Part shown: positions 44,930 through 56,535 of the stretch, in pieces
How the letters are laid out: each line of letters opens with the position of its first letter
Numbering within the stretch: position 1 is the first letter of the stretch
Assembly: GCF_040939455.1 (NCBI RefSeq)
Contig: NC_134116.1
Span: 43,725,400-43,789,399, forward strand
Origin: Microcebus murinus
Lineage: Eukaryota; Chordata; Mammalia; Primates; Cheirogaleidae
Length of the DNA: 64,000 bases
Reading direction: 5' to 3'
The notes under the pieces: model-generated
Told to the model about the DNA's origin: nothing
The model's database searches: none
What the model saw: only the letters and a program-made list of their open reading frames with translations
Program-made: the position numbers and the translations under genes

Positions 44930-46730
44930 CATGTTTTGCATAGATTTTCAAAATTTATTTGTGATAAATTTTGCTTTAATTTTGGTTAAAGAGTAAGTAT
45001 CAGGTCATTGTGCTTTTTTAAAAAATCAATTGGTCATGTTGTGTGAATGTGTTTCTGGACCCTATTTTTTTCCATTGATCTATGCATCCATCCTTTCAGA
45101 AGTAACACATTGTTTTGAATTTTGTAATTTCACAGTAAGTCTTAAAATCAGGGAATGCAATTCCTCCAGCTATATTCTTACTTTTCAACATTATTTGGGC
45201 TATTCTAGTATCTTTCACTTTACATATAAATTTAGAATCATCTTTTCTGTATAAAACCCTGCTGATATGATATTAATATTGTTGATATTAAATCTATAAA
45301 TTAATCTGGGGAACCAGTACAATATTAAGATTTCCAACCACAAATACAATATTTGTCTCCATTTATTTGGTCTTCTATGATTTCTTTCATAAATGCTTTA
45401 TAGTTTTCAGCATATAGATTTTATACATAATTGTTAAATTTTCACCCCAATATTTCATATTTTTGATGTATCAGAGGGATATTTTAGAAAATTTAAGTTT
45501 CCAATTGTACACTGGTGTTTAGAAATGAAGTTAATTTTGTGTGTTGAACTTGTATATTGTGGCATTACTAAACTCATGTATTAATATTTATTCAATTTTT
45601 TGTATATATGTAAAATCCATGGTATTATCTACGTAGACAATCATAGTGTCTAAATAGACAATCTACAAATAAAGAACATTTTATTCTTTCTTTCCAAATC
45701 TGTATTCCATTATATATTTTTTAAATGTCATTATTGTACTGGTTGATATATTCAGTATGATGTTGTATAGTCATGTTGAGATCAGTAACTCACCTTGTTG
45801 CTGATCTTAGCAGAAAAGCATTATATTTCAATAATAGGTGTATTTTAAATTTCCTGAAAATTTCTATTATGAATGGATATTATAGTTTGTTAAACAATTT
45901 TATGCATAGATTGATAAGATTATGTGGCTTTTTTTATTTCAGCATATTATGGGGGTATGATTTTAAGGTTTCAATAAATGCCCATTCCTCCCCTCCCCCC
46001 ACAAGTCTGAGTCTCCAGCATGACCATCCCCCAGATGGTGCACATCTCACTCATTAAATATGTATATACCCACTCCCCCCTCCCACCTGCCCAATACCCT
46101 ATTACTGTAGTACCTATGTGTCCACTTAGGTGCTGCTCAGTTAATACCAGTTTGCTGGTGAGTATATGTGGTTCTTGTTTTTCCATTCTTGGGAAACTTC
46201 ACTTAATAGTATGGGTTCCAGCTCTAACCCAGAAAATATAAGATGTGCTATATCACCATTGTTTCTTAGAGCTGAATAGTACCCCATGGTATACCTATAC
46301 CACATTTTATTAATCCATTCTTGGATTGATGGGCACTTGGGCTGTTTCCACAGCCTTGCAATTATGAATTGTGCTACTATACACATTCGAGTGCAGGTGT
46401 CTTTTTTGTAGAGTGTCACTGGATCTTTTGGGTAGATGCCCAGCAATGGGATTGCTGGATCAAATGGTAGATTCACTTGTATGGCTTTAAGGTATCTCCA
46501 TATTGCTTTTCACAGAGGTTGAACTAGTTTGCAGTCCCACCAGCAGTGTAGGAGTGTTCCTCTCTCTCCGCATCCATGCCAGCATTTATTGTTTGGAGAT
46601 TTTTTGATAAAGGCCATTCTCACTGGAGTTAAGTGATATCTCATTGTGGTTTTGACATGTGGCTTTATTTAAAGACTACATTAAATTGATAAATTTGTTT
46701 ATATTGTTCCAGGTTTGCACTCTGGTTATA
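44930..46730 (-). mobile_element. Old LINE-1 ORF2 fragment, antisense, split by a younger L1
   Basis: 'ttttccattgatctatgcat', 'gcaattcctccagctatatt', 'aattaatctggggaaccagt' and 'cataaatgctttatagtttt' follow reverse-complement L1M ORF2. The sequence 'tatgcatagattgataagat' before 45931 continues as 'atttaaagactacattaaat' after 46666 once the young L1 at 45932-46656 is removed. The ORF2 frame is fully decayed. Confidence 0.75.
45932..46656 (-). mobile_element. Young 5'-truncated LINE-1
   Basis: Reverse complement of the same L1 family as the full-length copy: T-rich tail at 45932, 'cagcatattatgggggtatg', a C-rich complement of the G-tract at 46070-46095, then the ORF2 end. The minus-strand frame 46141-46476 encodes the ORF2 tail and keeps Gln where the full-length copy has a stop. 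It is truncated within ORF2 at 46656. atgtggcttt at 45922-45931 and 46657-46666 is the target duplication (10 bp or slightly more). Confidence 0.92.
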
Positions 46731-47204
46731 AAGTTAATTATAGTCCCTTAAAAGTCAGAGTGTAGATGGTGAAAAGTGATGCATGCATAATTTGACTCAC
46801 AAAGAATATACAATTTTGGTAATATAGATATTCTAATATACAGGAAAGAACACTAAACAAACATCACTTTCCACTGGAGTATCAAGGGAACTAGCACCCA
46901 CAGACATGGAAGATTCTGAACCCTCCTTTTCTGTCACCATGCTGTGAAGGGTACGTGAAGTTACAATAAAAAACAAATCTATTTCAATTCTTTGACAGTA
47001 TTCACTTAACCATCTTCCTCAGGCAGCTCTAGTCTATTTTGTGTTGGGAATAATGTGTATTTGAAATATTACTGTATTATCATCCAACTGTGGCACTGTG
47101 ATTGGTGCACCCTCATTAAACTGCAGGGCTGCTCACCCCAAATGTAAACATAGATTAAGCTCTGCTATGGTAGTTTTCCTTGGTTGGTACCCTGAAATCC
47201 TTTT
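46731..47204. other. Unrecognised unique-looking DNA
   Basis: No named repeat; no ORF of note. The part at 46880-47180 is moderately GC-balanced and could be unique sequence. Confidence 0.35.
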
Positions 47205-47920
47205 ATTTAATTGAATAATAAAATAATAAAAACTGTATATGTTTATGGTATATACAATATGATGTTTTGATATAAGCATACATTGTGGAATGGCTAAATA
47301 AAACTATTTAATGTATGTGTTATCCCATATAGTTATTTTTTTCAGTGAGAACACTTAAAATCTATTCTCTTGTCAATTTTCAAATACATAATATGTTGTT
47401 ACTAATTATAGTCATCCTAATGTACAATAGATCTCTTGAACTTATTCCTTTCTTGGATAACTGAAATTCTGTCATTTGGCCAAATCCCCCCAATCCCTCC
47501 ATCCCCAGCCTCTGATTAATCACCATTTTACTCTCTATTTCTGTGAAGTTCGACATTGTTTACACTCCATATATTAGTGAGGTCATGCAAAATTTATCTT
47601 TCTGTGCCTGGCATATTTCACTTAACATCAATGTCATCTAAGTTCATCCATGTTGTTACAAAAGACAGAATTTCCTTATTTCTTAAGACTGAAAAGTAAT
47701 CCAAAGTAATACCACTTTCACTGTATTAATTCATCTGTTGATGGAAACTTAAGACTGTTTCCATACCTTAGCTACTATAAGTAATGCTGCAGTAAGCATG
47801 GGTGCAGTAAGCATGGGCAGTATTTCTTTGACATGATTTATTTTCCTTTGGATATATACCCAGTAGTGAGATTCCTGGATTATATGGTATGAACTCCTGT
47901 GTTTCTTGAAAACGCTAGAA
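47205..47920 (-). mobile_element. Old LINE-1 (L1MA-like) 3' region, antisense
   Basis: 'atatgttgttactaattata', 'tccatccccagcctctgatt', 'ctttctgtgcctggcatatt', 'ttaattcatctgttgatgga' and 'tggatatatacccagtagtg' run in reverse-complement order of the L1 3' UTR and ORF2 end. A 13-bp tandem duplication (gcagtaagcatgg) lies at 47790-47817. Confidence 0.85.
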
Positions 47921-50900
47921 CAATCATATTTTTGCTGATATTTCTGTAGACCCTTTTTAGCACAAACAAATACTTGTCTTTTAAAGAAAGGAGTATTAGT
48001 TCAGTTAGGTTGATGCTTCCTTTATATTCAAGGCCAGCATTATTTTCATATTCAAATAACCAAGAAATAAGTTTTGTATCCTCCTCAGCTGGTCCTTGTA
48101 AGAATTTGGTTAGACTAAGGAAATATGTATTTCGGGGTATCTGGGCACATGTTCTGACGTGTGCCCATCCTTTTAAACTTTTCTTAACAATAGAAAAACC
48201 ATTTTTATTTCTTCAGATATATGTTTCTCTTAAAACTTTATCATACCATACTAGGTGTCCTAAAGCATTTATGAAAAGAAATCTGCAGAAACATTATTTC
48301 TACTTGTTAACATATGACAAGAAAATGCCCAGATAAATTTTCCCTTAAATCAGGAGAGTATGATTGAGATGATCTAACTTTAAATACAGAATATGAAAGT
48401 TATAAAAAAATTCACTTTGGCAGCTCAGGAGGAATCACCTTAGAGAAGTAGGCAGTCACCAAGAAAGAGAATGAAATCCAGGTTCAATAAAAGATCCATC
48501 TGAATGAAAAATAGAAAAAACAAAAGTTTCATAAAGATTTCATTGAAAACAAAACCAACAACAATTTCAAATATCAAAAAACATTCGATAGGCTGACACT
48601 TAGAATTGCTGATGTTAATTTGTGACCAAGTTAATTCCCATCAAGCAACTCTATGTCACATGTTCCAGAGTGAATATACTTAGGCATTCATATAATATTT
48701 TATACATATTTATTTATTATGTTATATATACATATTATTTGGAGATACTGGAGAATGAAAACACACTGTAAAAAAACAAAAGAAGTGCAAATAATAAATA
48801 TCCAGAGTAATGAAGTGCCAGTGTTTTTAATGCTTCATTATATTTTCCTGATATTAATGAAAATTATGTAAATTCTTCAGTGTAAAGATATATTTTTATT
48901 AGTTTGCTTTAAAAAGGACATTTGTACAAGCAAAATTTTAATACAGCTTTTTTTTTGTTTTACCAGAAATTTCCACTCGTTTTATGCCTCTATAACTAAC
49001 ATTGCACAGGATGTGTCACAGATATATATATAGCTCCAGCTTCTCAGAGATGCAGTGCTTACTTCCTTGCTTAATGACTATTTCACTTTCAAATGGATTT
49101 ATTAACAGAAATAAGTATACTCTAAACAGATGGTTGTCAGAAATCTGCTTACTTCAATAAAATAATTGAGAGTTAACAAACATTTGCAGTTTGGTTGTGG
49201 TATAAAGCATCACTGTATTAAGTTGCCATAAGGAATCAAGCACACAGAACACTTTTTAAAGATAACTCATATATATGTAGTTTTATTTCAGTAATATTAA
49301 ATACATAAAGTGCATGTGCAAATGACTAACACTAAACTATAAATAACATTAACTAAACAACACCTATAATCTTGAAAGCTTACATAAAACTCTGTTGAAA
49401 CTCCTATAAAAATAGGATCAGGTGAAGCCAAAATAGGGAGAGATTAATTGTAGGTTTTACTCAGAAAAATAATAAGCCAAATATCTGAATATTTATGATT
49501 GGTTTCCCTTAAAACTTTTTCTCCAAACCCTCTGAATCATAAAAATAAATAACTTTGAAAATATCCAAAATATATCAACTGCAATAAAAAAATGTCAGAG
49601 AAAATGCAATATTAATCTTTCTATCCTATATTAAAATTCTGTGTAGCTAGTAGTATGTCATTGCAGCATATGAAGGTAAGGCATTATGATTAAAATAAAG
49701 CAGAGCTAGACAAACTAAACATTTAATGGAGACAATATTTAAAGTTACAGATTTTTGCTTTAAGTGCTGTAGAAAATTAAAGGATAAAATATCACATGAA
49801 GAAATGAGTATGCTCTTCCTACTTGAAGGAAATACATAACTTTCTTTTCTAACTGAGATACATACTGTCCATTGTCTCTGATACTATGATTTATTCTTGA
49901 TTTATTCAAGTGAACATCAATTTAGTCTATCTCAGAGTGATTATATATCATAAGTATAATATATACATAAATATGCACACACTTCCATATTAATTTATTG
50001 TGTTTAGTTAGAATTATTGATAAGTCTGCAAGCTACATTAGATTCTAATAGTTATACTTATTAATTTCTCAACCAAATATAAAACTGGGATACATGAATA
50101 AATCAGTGGAATACATGGGAGAAATAACTTTACAACATTTTGAGGCATCATTTATTTTTTCTATAAGGGAATTTATAAAAATAATTTGATTTAAATTATA
50201 ACACAGATTTGTTTTATAATTGATAATGGTAAATATAGTTCTAATCCATAAGTACAGTGTCTGCTAATTATTCTGGACCACGTTGAAAATGGAGTTAGTT
50301 GTTTCTCATCCTTTGTATTTTAATTAGAGAGGTCAAAAGAACATACACAATTTGAAAAGCTGAAATTTCTGGTGGCGATTGATTTCAATATATTCTAAAA
50401 CATCAATAAGATAATCTGGTTTTGAGAAGGTAGATTAAGTACCTTGTCAAAATCAGCCTAGCATTTTAACTGGTGTTATTTAAGAATGTTAAAAAATGAT
50501 TTTTTTAAAGAATTATCTGGTAATTATAAATTTCAGTTTTTACTATTTGCCCATTTTCCTCCTAGTATACATCTTGTATCCCGTATGAATTAAAATATTA
50601 GAGGAACTGGATAGCCGTGCTATAGTGATCTTATCCGAATGCGTAAGTAGAACAGTCCCCTACCTCTGCTGCCAGACACAGTTACAATAATCCTCTTTAG
50701 CAACATGGAAGCTGTAGTCGATGGGATGATCATTATTCAGTATTTGCCTAGAATTATGATGACATGGTTAATGTGATTATAATAATAACATGGGGAAATA
50801 TATTCTCTGGAATATGGTTTATAAAATCAAATAAGTAAAATTCTATTTAGGATGCAAAAATATACAAAGAAAGTGGACCATCCACAAGTTCTTCCTATCT

Positions 50901-52338
50901 TTGGATGGATTGATGAAATAATGTGATACGGTAGGACCTCACTCCCTCACTCTCCTTCCATAGAAATAGTTCTTTAGTAGTATTCTTCTGTTTTGTTTTT
51001 CTTTTATTTGTGCTATAATCAATATAATGAACTTATGTTTAGAGCTGTTTCAGAGAATATATTCTTATTCTATTTTTCTTCAAAAATCACTTCATATGAA
51101 TTTTATAGATGATGTTAAATGACATTTCCTGTTAATTATGTGCACTGAATAATTGCATTTCTTAGCAAGCTAGGCAGCACACACACACAATAAAACCTTG
51201 GGAAGAAGGCAAATTTTGATAAAGGAAAAGAAAGCAGGAAGACCTGTGTCTCATTATATGCCATAGACAGATGTCTTAAACACAATATGGATTTGGCCAG
51301 GAGGAGATAGAGTTTATAGAAAAAAATGAAAATTAACCAAGAGTTCAAAGATGGTAAAAACATGCTGATCATCTATGCCTTCTAAAAATGCCTGAGTGTT
51401 AGTAGATGTTCAAGAAATAAATAAACCCATCAATAAATGAGGACAATTCCTTATTGGAAAAAGACAATACACTAAACTAAATGCATTATTTGTTTTCTGC
51501 TTAGTTTTCTTTGCTTTTCTAGGACCACTTCTTGCATGTTGTGGCTACTGGCTATAATTGAGTTTAACATATATCAGTTAAGAATAGGAATTATACTTCA
51601 TTATTTTTATTTGAATGTAGGTTATTCCTTTATCAAGAATATTACATATATTTTGCATTTATGGAATACAACTCTTTTAAACTTGTAAATGAAATCACTT
51701 GTTTCAGTTAGGAATAATGTAGTCTGATTTTAATGAAAAAGGCAGAAAAATAGTGCTAGAATACAATATTTAGTAAAGGAGACAGTGTAAAATATGTTTT
51801 AAAATGGTACTGATTTTCTATTAAAATATGTATCTTTCCTTGCAACATTTTAACAGTATTAATATGATTATAGTGAGTTTATTTTTACTGTATAACAGGA
51901 ATATGCAATTAATTGACTTAAGTTCAAAACGACAAATCTTACAGCAGTTTTTATCATTTTTCTCCATTTACAGGTTGTTAATGTTTGCATAACCACGCAA
52001 AATTAAGTACTAAAAAATTACTACCTCTATCATTAAAAGTTTTACAGTTTGGCTTCTATATGCATAGTTGAAAATTTTCTGGAATAAAACAAAAGAATTT
52101 CCAAAATATAATTTATATTTGTGAATAATTTGGGCAGTCAGTATACTAAAAAATAGACACAAATATTAAAAGTATGCTTGCATATTTAAAACATTAGGTA
52201 CAATTTAAATAATTACATAACTATTTAAATATATTAAATATCCTAATATAGATCTTGGTTTCCAAACACTATGTTCCAAAAAAAAAGAAAGAAGCCAGTA
52301 AAGAAATGTCTGATTCTAGGGTTGGATCATATAAAATA
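47921..52338. other. Long AT-rich stretch, nothing recognised
   Basis: About 4.4 kb with no repeat family I can name and no credible exon. The 120-codon ORF at 47974-48336 has no domain and is rich in residues expected from AT-rich chance sequence. A short (CA)n lies at 51178-51189. The low density of recognisable repeats could mean unique ancestral sequence or very old decayed repeats. Confidence 0.4.
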
Positions 52339-54055
52339 CAATCATGAGCTACATAATGATGTTCTGGTGAATAACAGACTATATATACCACTGTGGTTCC
52401 ATGAGATTATAATGGACCCGAAAAATTCCTATCAGCTAGTGACTACGTAATTGTCATAATGTCATAGCGCAACACATTACTCACGTGTTTGTAGTGTTGC
52501 CAGTGTAAACTAACCTACTGTGCCACCAGTCATATAAAAGTATAGAGCATATAATTGTGCATAAAAACATAATACTTGATGTTAAACTACTATGATACTA
52601 GTTTCTATTTTTATTATACTATACTTTTTATTGTTATTTTATAAATACTCATTTTAAAAAAAGTTAACTGTAAAACAGCCTCAGGCAGGTCCCTCAGCAG
52701 TTATTTCAGAAGAAGGCATTGTTATTATAGGAGATGACAGTTCCATGTGTGTTATTGTCCCTGAAGACCTGCCACTGAGACAAGATGTGAAGGTGGAAGA
52801 AAGTGATATTGATGATTCTGACTCTGTGTAGGCCTAAACTAATGCATGCGTTTGTGTTTTAATTTTAACAAAAATGTTTAGTAAATAAAAAATGCACATT
52901 TTTAAAATATAAAAAATGCTGTATAATAGGCTTTTAAATGAAAATATTTTGTACAGCTGTAAAATGTGTTTGTTTTTTAAGCTAAATATTAAAAAGAGTC
53001 AAAAGGTTAAAAAAATTAAATAGTTTACAAAGTGAAAAAGTTACAGTAATCTATGTTTGATTTATTATTGAAGAAAAATATTTTATATAAATTTAGTATA
53101 GCCTAAGTGTACAGCGTTTAAAAAGTCTACTGTAGTGTACAGCAATATCCTAGGACTTCAGTATTCACTCATGACTCACTCAATAACTTACCCAGAGCAA
53201 CTTCCAGTCTTTCAAGCTCCATTCATGGTAAGTACCCTATGCAGATGTACCATTTTGTTTTATCCTTTATAGCAGCAGTATCCAATCTTTTGGGCACCAG
53301 GGAATGCTTTTAATGGAAAACAATTTTTCCACAGACTGGGGGTATAGGGGATGGCATTGGGATGATTCAAGTGCATTGCATTTATTGTGCATTTTATTTC
53401 TATTGTTATTACATTGTCACTTGCTACTCACTTTTATATGAGTCTGCAAGCAATTGATTAATTGTAGTTATTGCTGCCAAACCTCTCTGCTGATGATAAT
53501 CTGTACTTGCAGCTGCTCCTCAGCCCTAGCATCACCACCTCAGCTCCACCTCAGATCATCAGGCATTAGATTCTCATAAGAAGCCTGCAACCTTTATCCC
53601 TTGCATACACAGTTTACAGAACGGTTTGTGCTCCTGTGAGAATCTAGTGCCACTGCTGATCTGACAGGAGGCAGTACCCAGGCGGTGATGCAAGTGATAG
53701 GGAGCAGCTGTAAATAAAGATGAAGCTTCACTTGCTCACACCTCCTGCTGTGCACTCTGGTTCCTAACAGGCCATGGGCTGGTACTGGATGGTGTCCCAG
53801 TACTATTTGGGGACTGTAGTTTTATGGTGTATTTTTACTGTACCTTTATATGTTCAGATACAAAATACTTATCATTGTGTTAAAATGTGTAACAATATTC
53901 AGTACAATAATATGTTGTACAGGCTGTAGACCAGGAGCAATAGTCTATACCACCTAGGTTTGTGTACGTATGCTTTATGATGTTTGCACAACAATGAAGT
54001 TGCTTAATGACACATATCCCAGAATATATCCTCATCATTAAAGGAGGCATGACTG
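52339..54055 (+). mobile_element. Tigger-type (Tc1/mariner-pogo) DNA transposon, internally deleted
   Basis: The ends are caatcatgagc (52339) and aggcatgactg (54055), an inverted pair flanked by TA on both sides (52337-52338, 54056-54057), as for Tc1/mariner. Near 52672-52830 a 51-codon in-frame remnant ends at a TAG: it includes EEGIVIIGDDSS and an acidic end ESDIDDSDSV, matching the acidic C-terminus of Tigger transposases. The DDE catalytic core is absent, so it cannot move itself. A MER1 element is inserted within it. Confidence 0.88.
53273..53819 (+). mobile_element. MER1-type hAT element nested in Tigger
   Basis: It starts 'cagcagtatccaatcttttg' and ends 'ggggactgtag', with the MER1 interior ('gcattagattctcataagaa', 'gagaatctagtgccactgct'). 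Flanks ctttatag (53265-53272) and ttttatgg (53820-53827) agree at 6 of 8 positions. Tigger sequence is continuous across the insertion, so MER1 activity followed the Tigger insertion here. Confidence 0.88.
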
Positions 54056-54057
54056 TA

Positions 54058-55578
54058 CATGATGAACTAAAAGCAAAGTGCCCAGAAGAAAAAAAAAAAA
54101 AAAAAAAGGAGAGAACATTTATGTTGGGAGCTCCACTGAACAGGAAGAGAGATGGGTTGTAGGTTGTTGGCATAGCTGATTGATACAACAAGCCAAAAAT
54201 GAAAGGGTTCAGTCTATAATTACCTACTGCAATGATATACGTAAAAGTCTAAATTCAGATAAAGGCCAGACTCTCCTTGTTCCCTTGCACTGGTGAAGAG
54301 GCAGGTGGATCAGCACAGACTCATAGGTCACCTCATTATTGAGGGGTTCCCCAAAGAAAAGGCTCACACAGTTTTATAGACCTTGGGGTTGGGGGAACAT
54401 GATAAGGGAGGGTAAGAAGTGGAAAATTACAGAATACTGAGTCCAACTGGGGAAAAGTGTTTTTAAGGCTCCCCCCTTTAAGAAAAAGGAAATCCTGAGA
54501 GAAACCCTAGACAAGACTTCTGTGCAAGGCCTCAGATAACAAGACAGGAATGAAGATGCTGTGGCTAGGAATGAAAACGTGCTAAACATTTGACCATCCA
54601 GAAGGGAGAAGGGACTGAGTCCTTGATTGTAACTGCCTTCAGAGACTGCAATGCACTGACTTTGCCCCAAGCTTGTGTGAAAGGGCAGCTTTCCAATTAG
54701 GCTTGTGAGATAAAAGAGTTTATTGAACATGATCAGGCCTGAAAAATCACACATAGACTTTTTAACCAGGAGCTGGGCCCTTCAATACCAAAGGGTACAT
54801 TAACCAACCAGAAAGACTTCTTCATGTCTACACATGGTACAAAATATAAACAAAAACAAAACAAAACCCCCCAAACAAACAAAAAAATAGAATTAAATAA
54901 ATCAAACAAACAAACAAAAATCATTAGAATATCTCAGCAATAATGGTGGCAAGTTAAAATTCATGAGTGCTTGCATACAGCAATGGGTGTATCGGTGTAA
55001 ATGGGTTTAAAATTCATGGGTGCTTGGATACAGTGGATCTCATGGTCCAAATGGCTTCCAAGGAGTCAATGGCTTCCTGGACCACTTACCCTGAAAGAGG
55101 AAGAGAAGAGGAGCAAGACTGCTAAGAAGTCTCTGCCCCAGAAAAATCCTGCAACACTCTGAGAATCTCCCATCCTCGACACAGTTTTCATCCCAGAAAG
55201 CCCCAAAAGTTTTAAAGAGTCCTCTCTTACCATGCATTATCAATAAGGTATGTTGTACTCAGCCTAAAATAAAAAAACGTAATTATGTTGTTATGATGGG
55301 TGGAACTTTAAGGAGAAACAGGTTATTTGCATAGTCTTCATATATCTCCCACAGAATATTTCTTATCCACTCTGTTTGTTTTAACATATGTTCAGGTGTT
55401 TTTATCACATATTTTAGCATTTGTTTTTACCTATATTCTTTACTGTTTCTCTCTTGAGGAGTTGAGGAGTAATTTACCTCCCCTGAAGACTGATCTGGAC
55501 TTAGTGACACACTTCTAATGAATATAGAACTGAATATATATGTGGAAGGGGAAAAATAGCACCCTGAGAGGCACTTTG
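54058..55578. other. Unidentified region with A19 run and 53-bp tandem repeat
   Basis: A run of 19 A lies at 54089-54107. A tandem repeat with 53-bp period starts at 54954 ('ttaaaattcatgagtgcttg') and 55007 ('ttaaaattcatgggtgcttg'). The 54230-55230 part is GC-richer than its surroundings and may be an LTR-retroelement remnant, possibly lineage-specific, but I cannot name it. ORFs at 54374-54754 and 55040-55243 (minus) have no recognised domain. Confidence 0.45.
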
Positions 55579-55970
55579 TGTCTTGGTCCATTTGTGCTGC
55601 TGTAGCAAAATACCTGAGAGAGGGTAATTTGTAAAGAACAGATATTTATTTCTCACAGTTCTGGAAGCTGAAAGTCTAAGATCAAGGTCCTCTCAGGTTT
55701 GTTGTCTAGTAAGGGCACTGACTCTGTTTCCAAGATGACACCTTATTGCTGCATCCTCTGGAGAGGAAAAATGCTGTGTCCTCACATGGTTAAAGAGACA
55801 AAAAGGTAAAAGGGGCAAATTTACTTCCTGAAACTCTTGTATCCCATTCACAAGTGTGAAGCCCTCATGGAATCACCTCCCAATGGCTCTACCTCATAAT
55901 ACTATATCACCTTGGGGTTTAAGTTCCAACTTATAAATTTGGGAGGGACATATACATTCAAACTACAACA
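55579..55970 (-). mobile_element. MaLR-family LTR (MST/THE1-like), antisense, solo
   Basis: Read in reverse this is a MaLR endogenous-retrovirus-like LTR. The plus strand begins tgtcttggtccatttgtgct and 'gctgtagcaaaatacctgag', passes 'ctcacagttctggaagctga' and 'gtgtcctcacatggt', and ends with 'ttcaaactacaaca', preserving TG...CA ends. No internal retroviral sequence adjoins it, so it is a solo LTR. No clear 5-bp duplication is visible. It is old and non-coding. Confidence 0.85.
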
Positions 55971-55989
55971 CCTGCTTAATCATGTAATC

Positions 55990-56535
55990 AATATTAGAAT
56001 CACCAGTAAAATTCAGGTTGATATCATGTTCTCACTTTTATAATTTAATGAACGGGACACTTCACCTGTGTGGATTTCGAAAAAGTTCCAAACCCCAGCT
56101 AATCATGAGAAAACATGACACAAATTCAAATAAAGGAAAATCTGCAAAGAACTCAACCAATGCTATTCAAAAGTGTCAAGGTCATGGAAAACAGTGAAAG
56201 ACTATAAAACCGTCATAGATTGAAGGAGACTAAGGTAACTAGGGTTCACTACCCTTTTGCCATATCCAAACAACTAAGTGCAAGATGATATCCTGGATTG
56301 GATACTGGATTAGAAATAAAAAACAATTCTAGTGGGGAATCTGGTGCAATTAAAATAGTCTATAATTAATGGTATTATGCTAATGTTACTATTACTATAC
56401 TAATATTAATGAATTAGTCTGGTGAATATATCACGTATTATTCAGGGCAGCTGGTAACAGTACACAGAAATTCATTGCAGCTCTTGGTAACTTTTCAGTA
56501 AATCTAAAGTCATTAAAAAAAGCTTAAAATAAAAG
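55990..56535 (+). mobile_element. Old LINE-1 (L1ME-like) 3' end
   Basis: 'ccagctaatcatgagaaaac', 'aagtgtcaaggtcatggaaa', 'catagattgaaggagactaa', 'gatatcctggattggatact' and 'taaatctaaagtcattaaaa' follow the 3' UTR order of old L1M elements, ending in an A-rich tail. Confidence 0.8.

Noticed and set aside
47974..48336. 120-codon ORF as a gene
   Set aside because: No family resemblance, no promoter or splice evidence, and it begins immediately after an antisense L1.
52672..52830. Acidic 51-codon frame as a host exon
   Set aside because: It sits at the expected place inside a Tigger element with matched ends and ends like a Tigger transposase, so it is a transposon remnant.
55579..55970. Full endogenous retrovirus next to the LTR
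   Set aside because: No gag, pol or second LTR adjoins it; the next sequence is an old L1 3' end, so it is a solo LTR.
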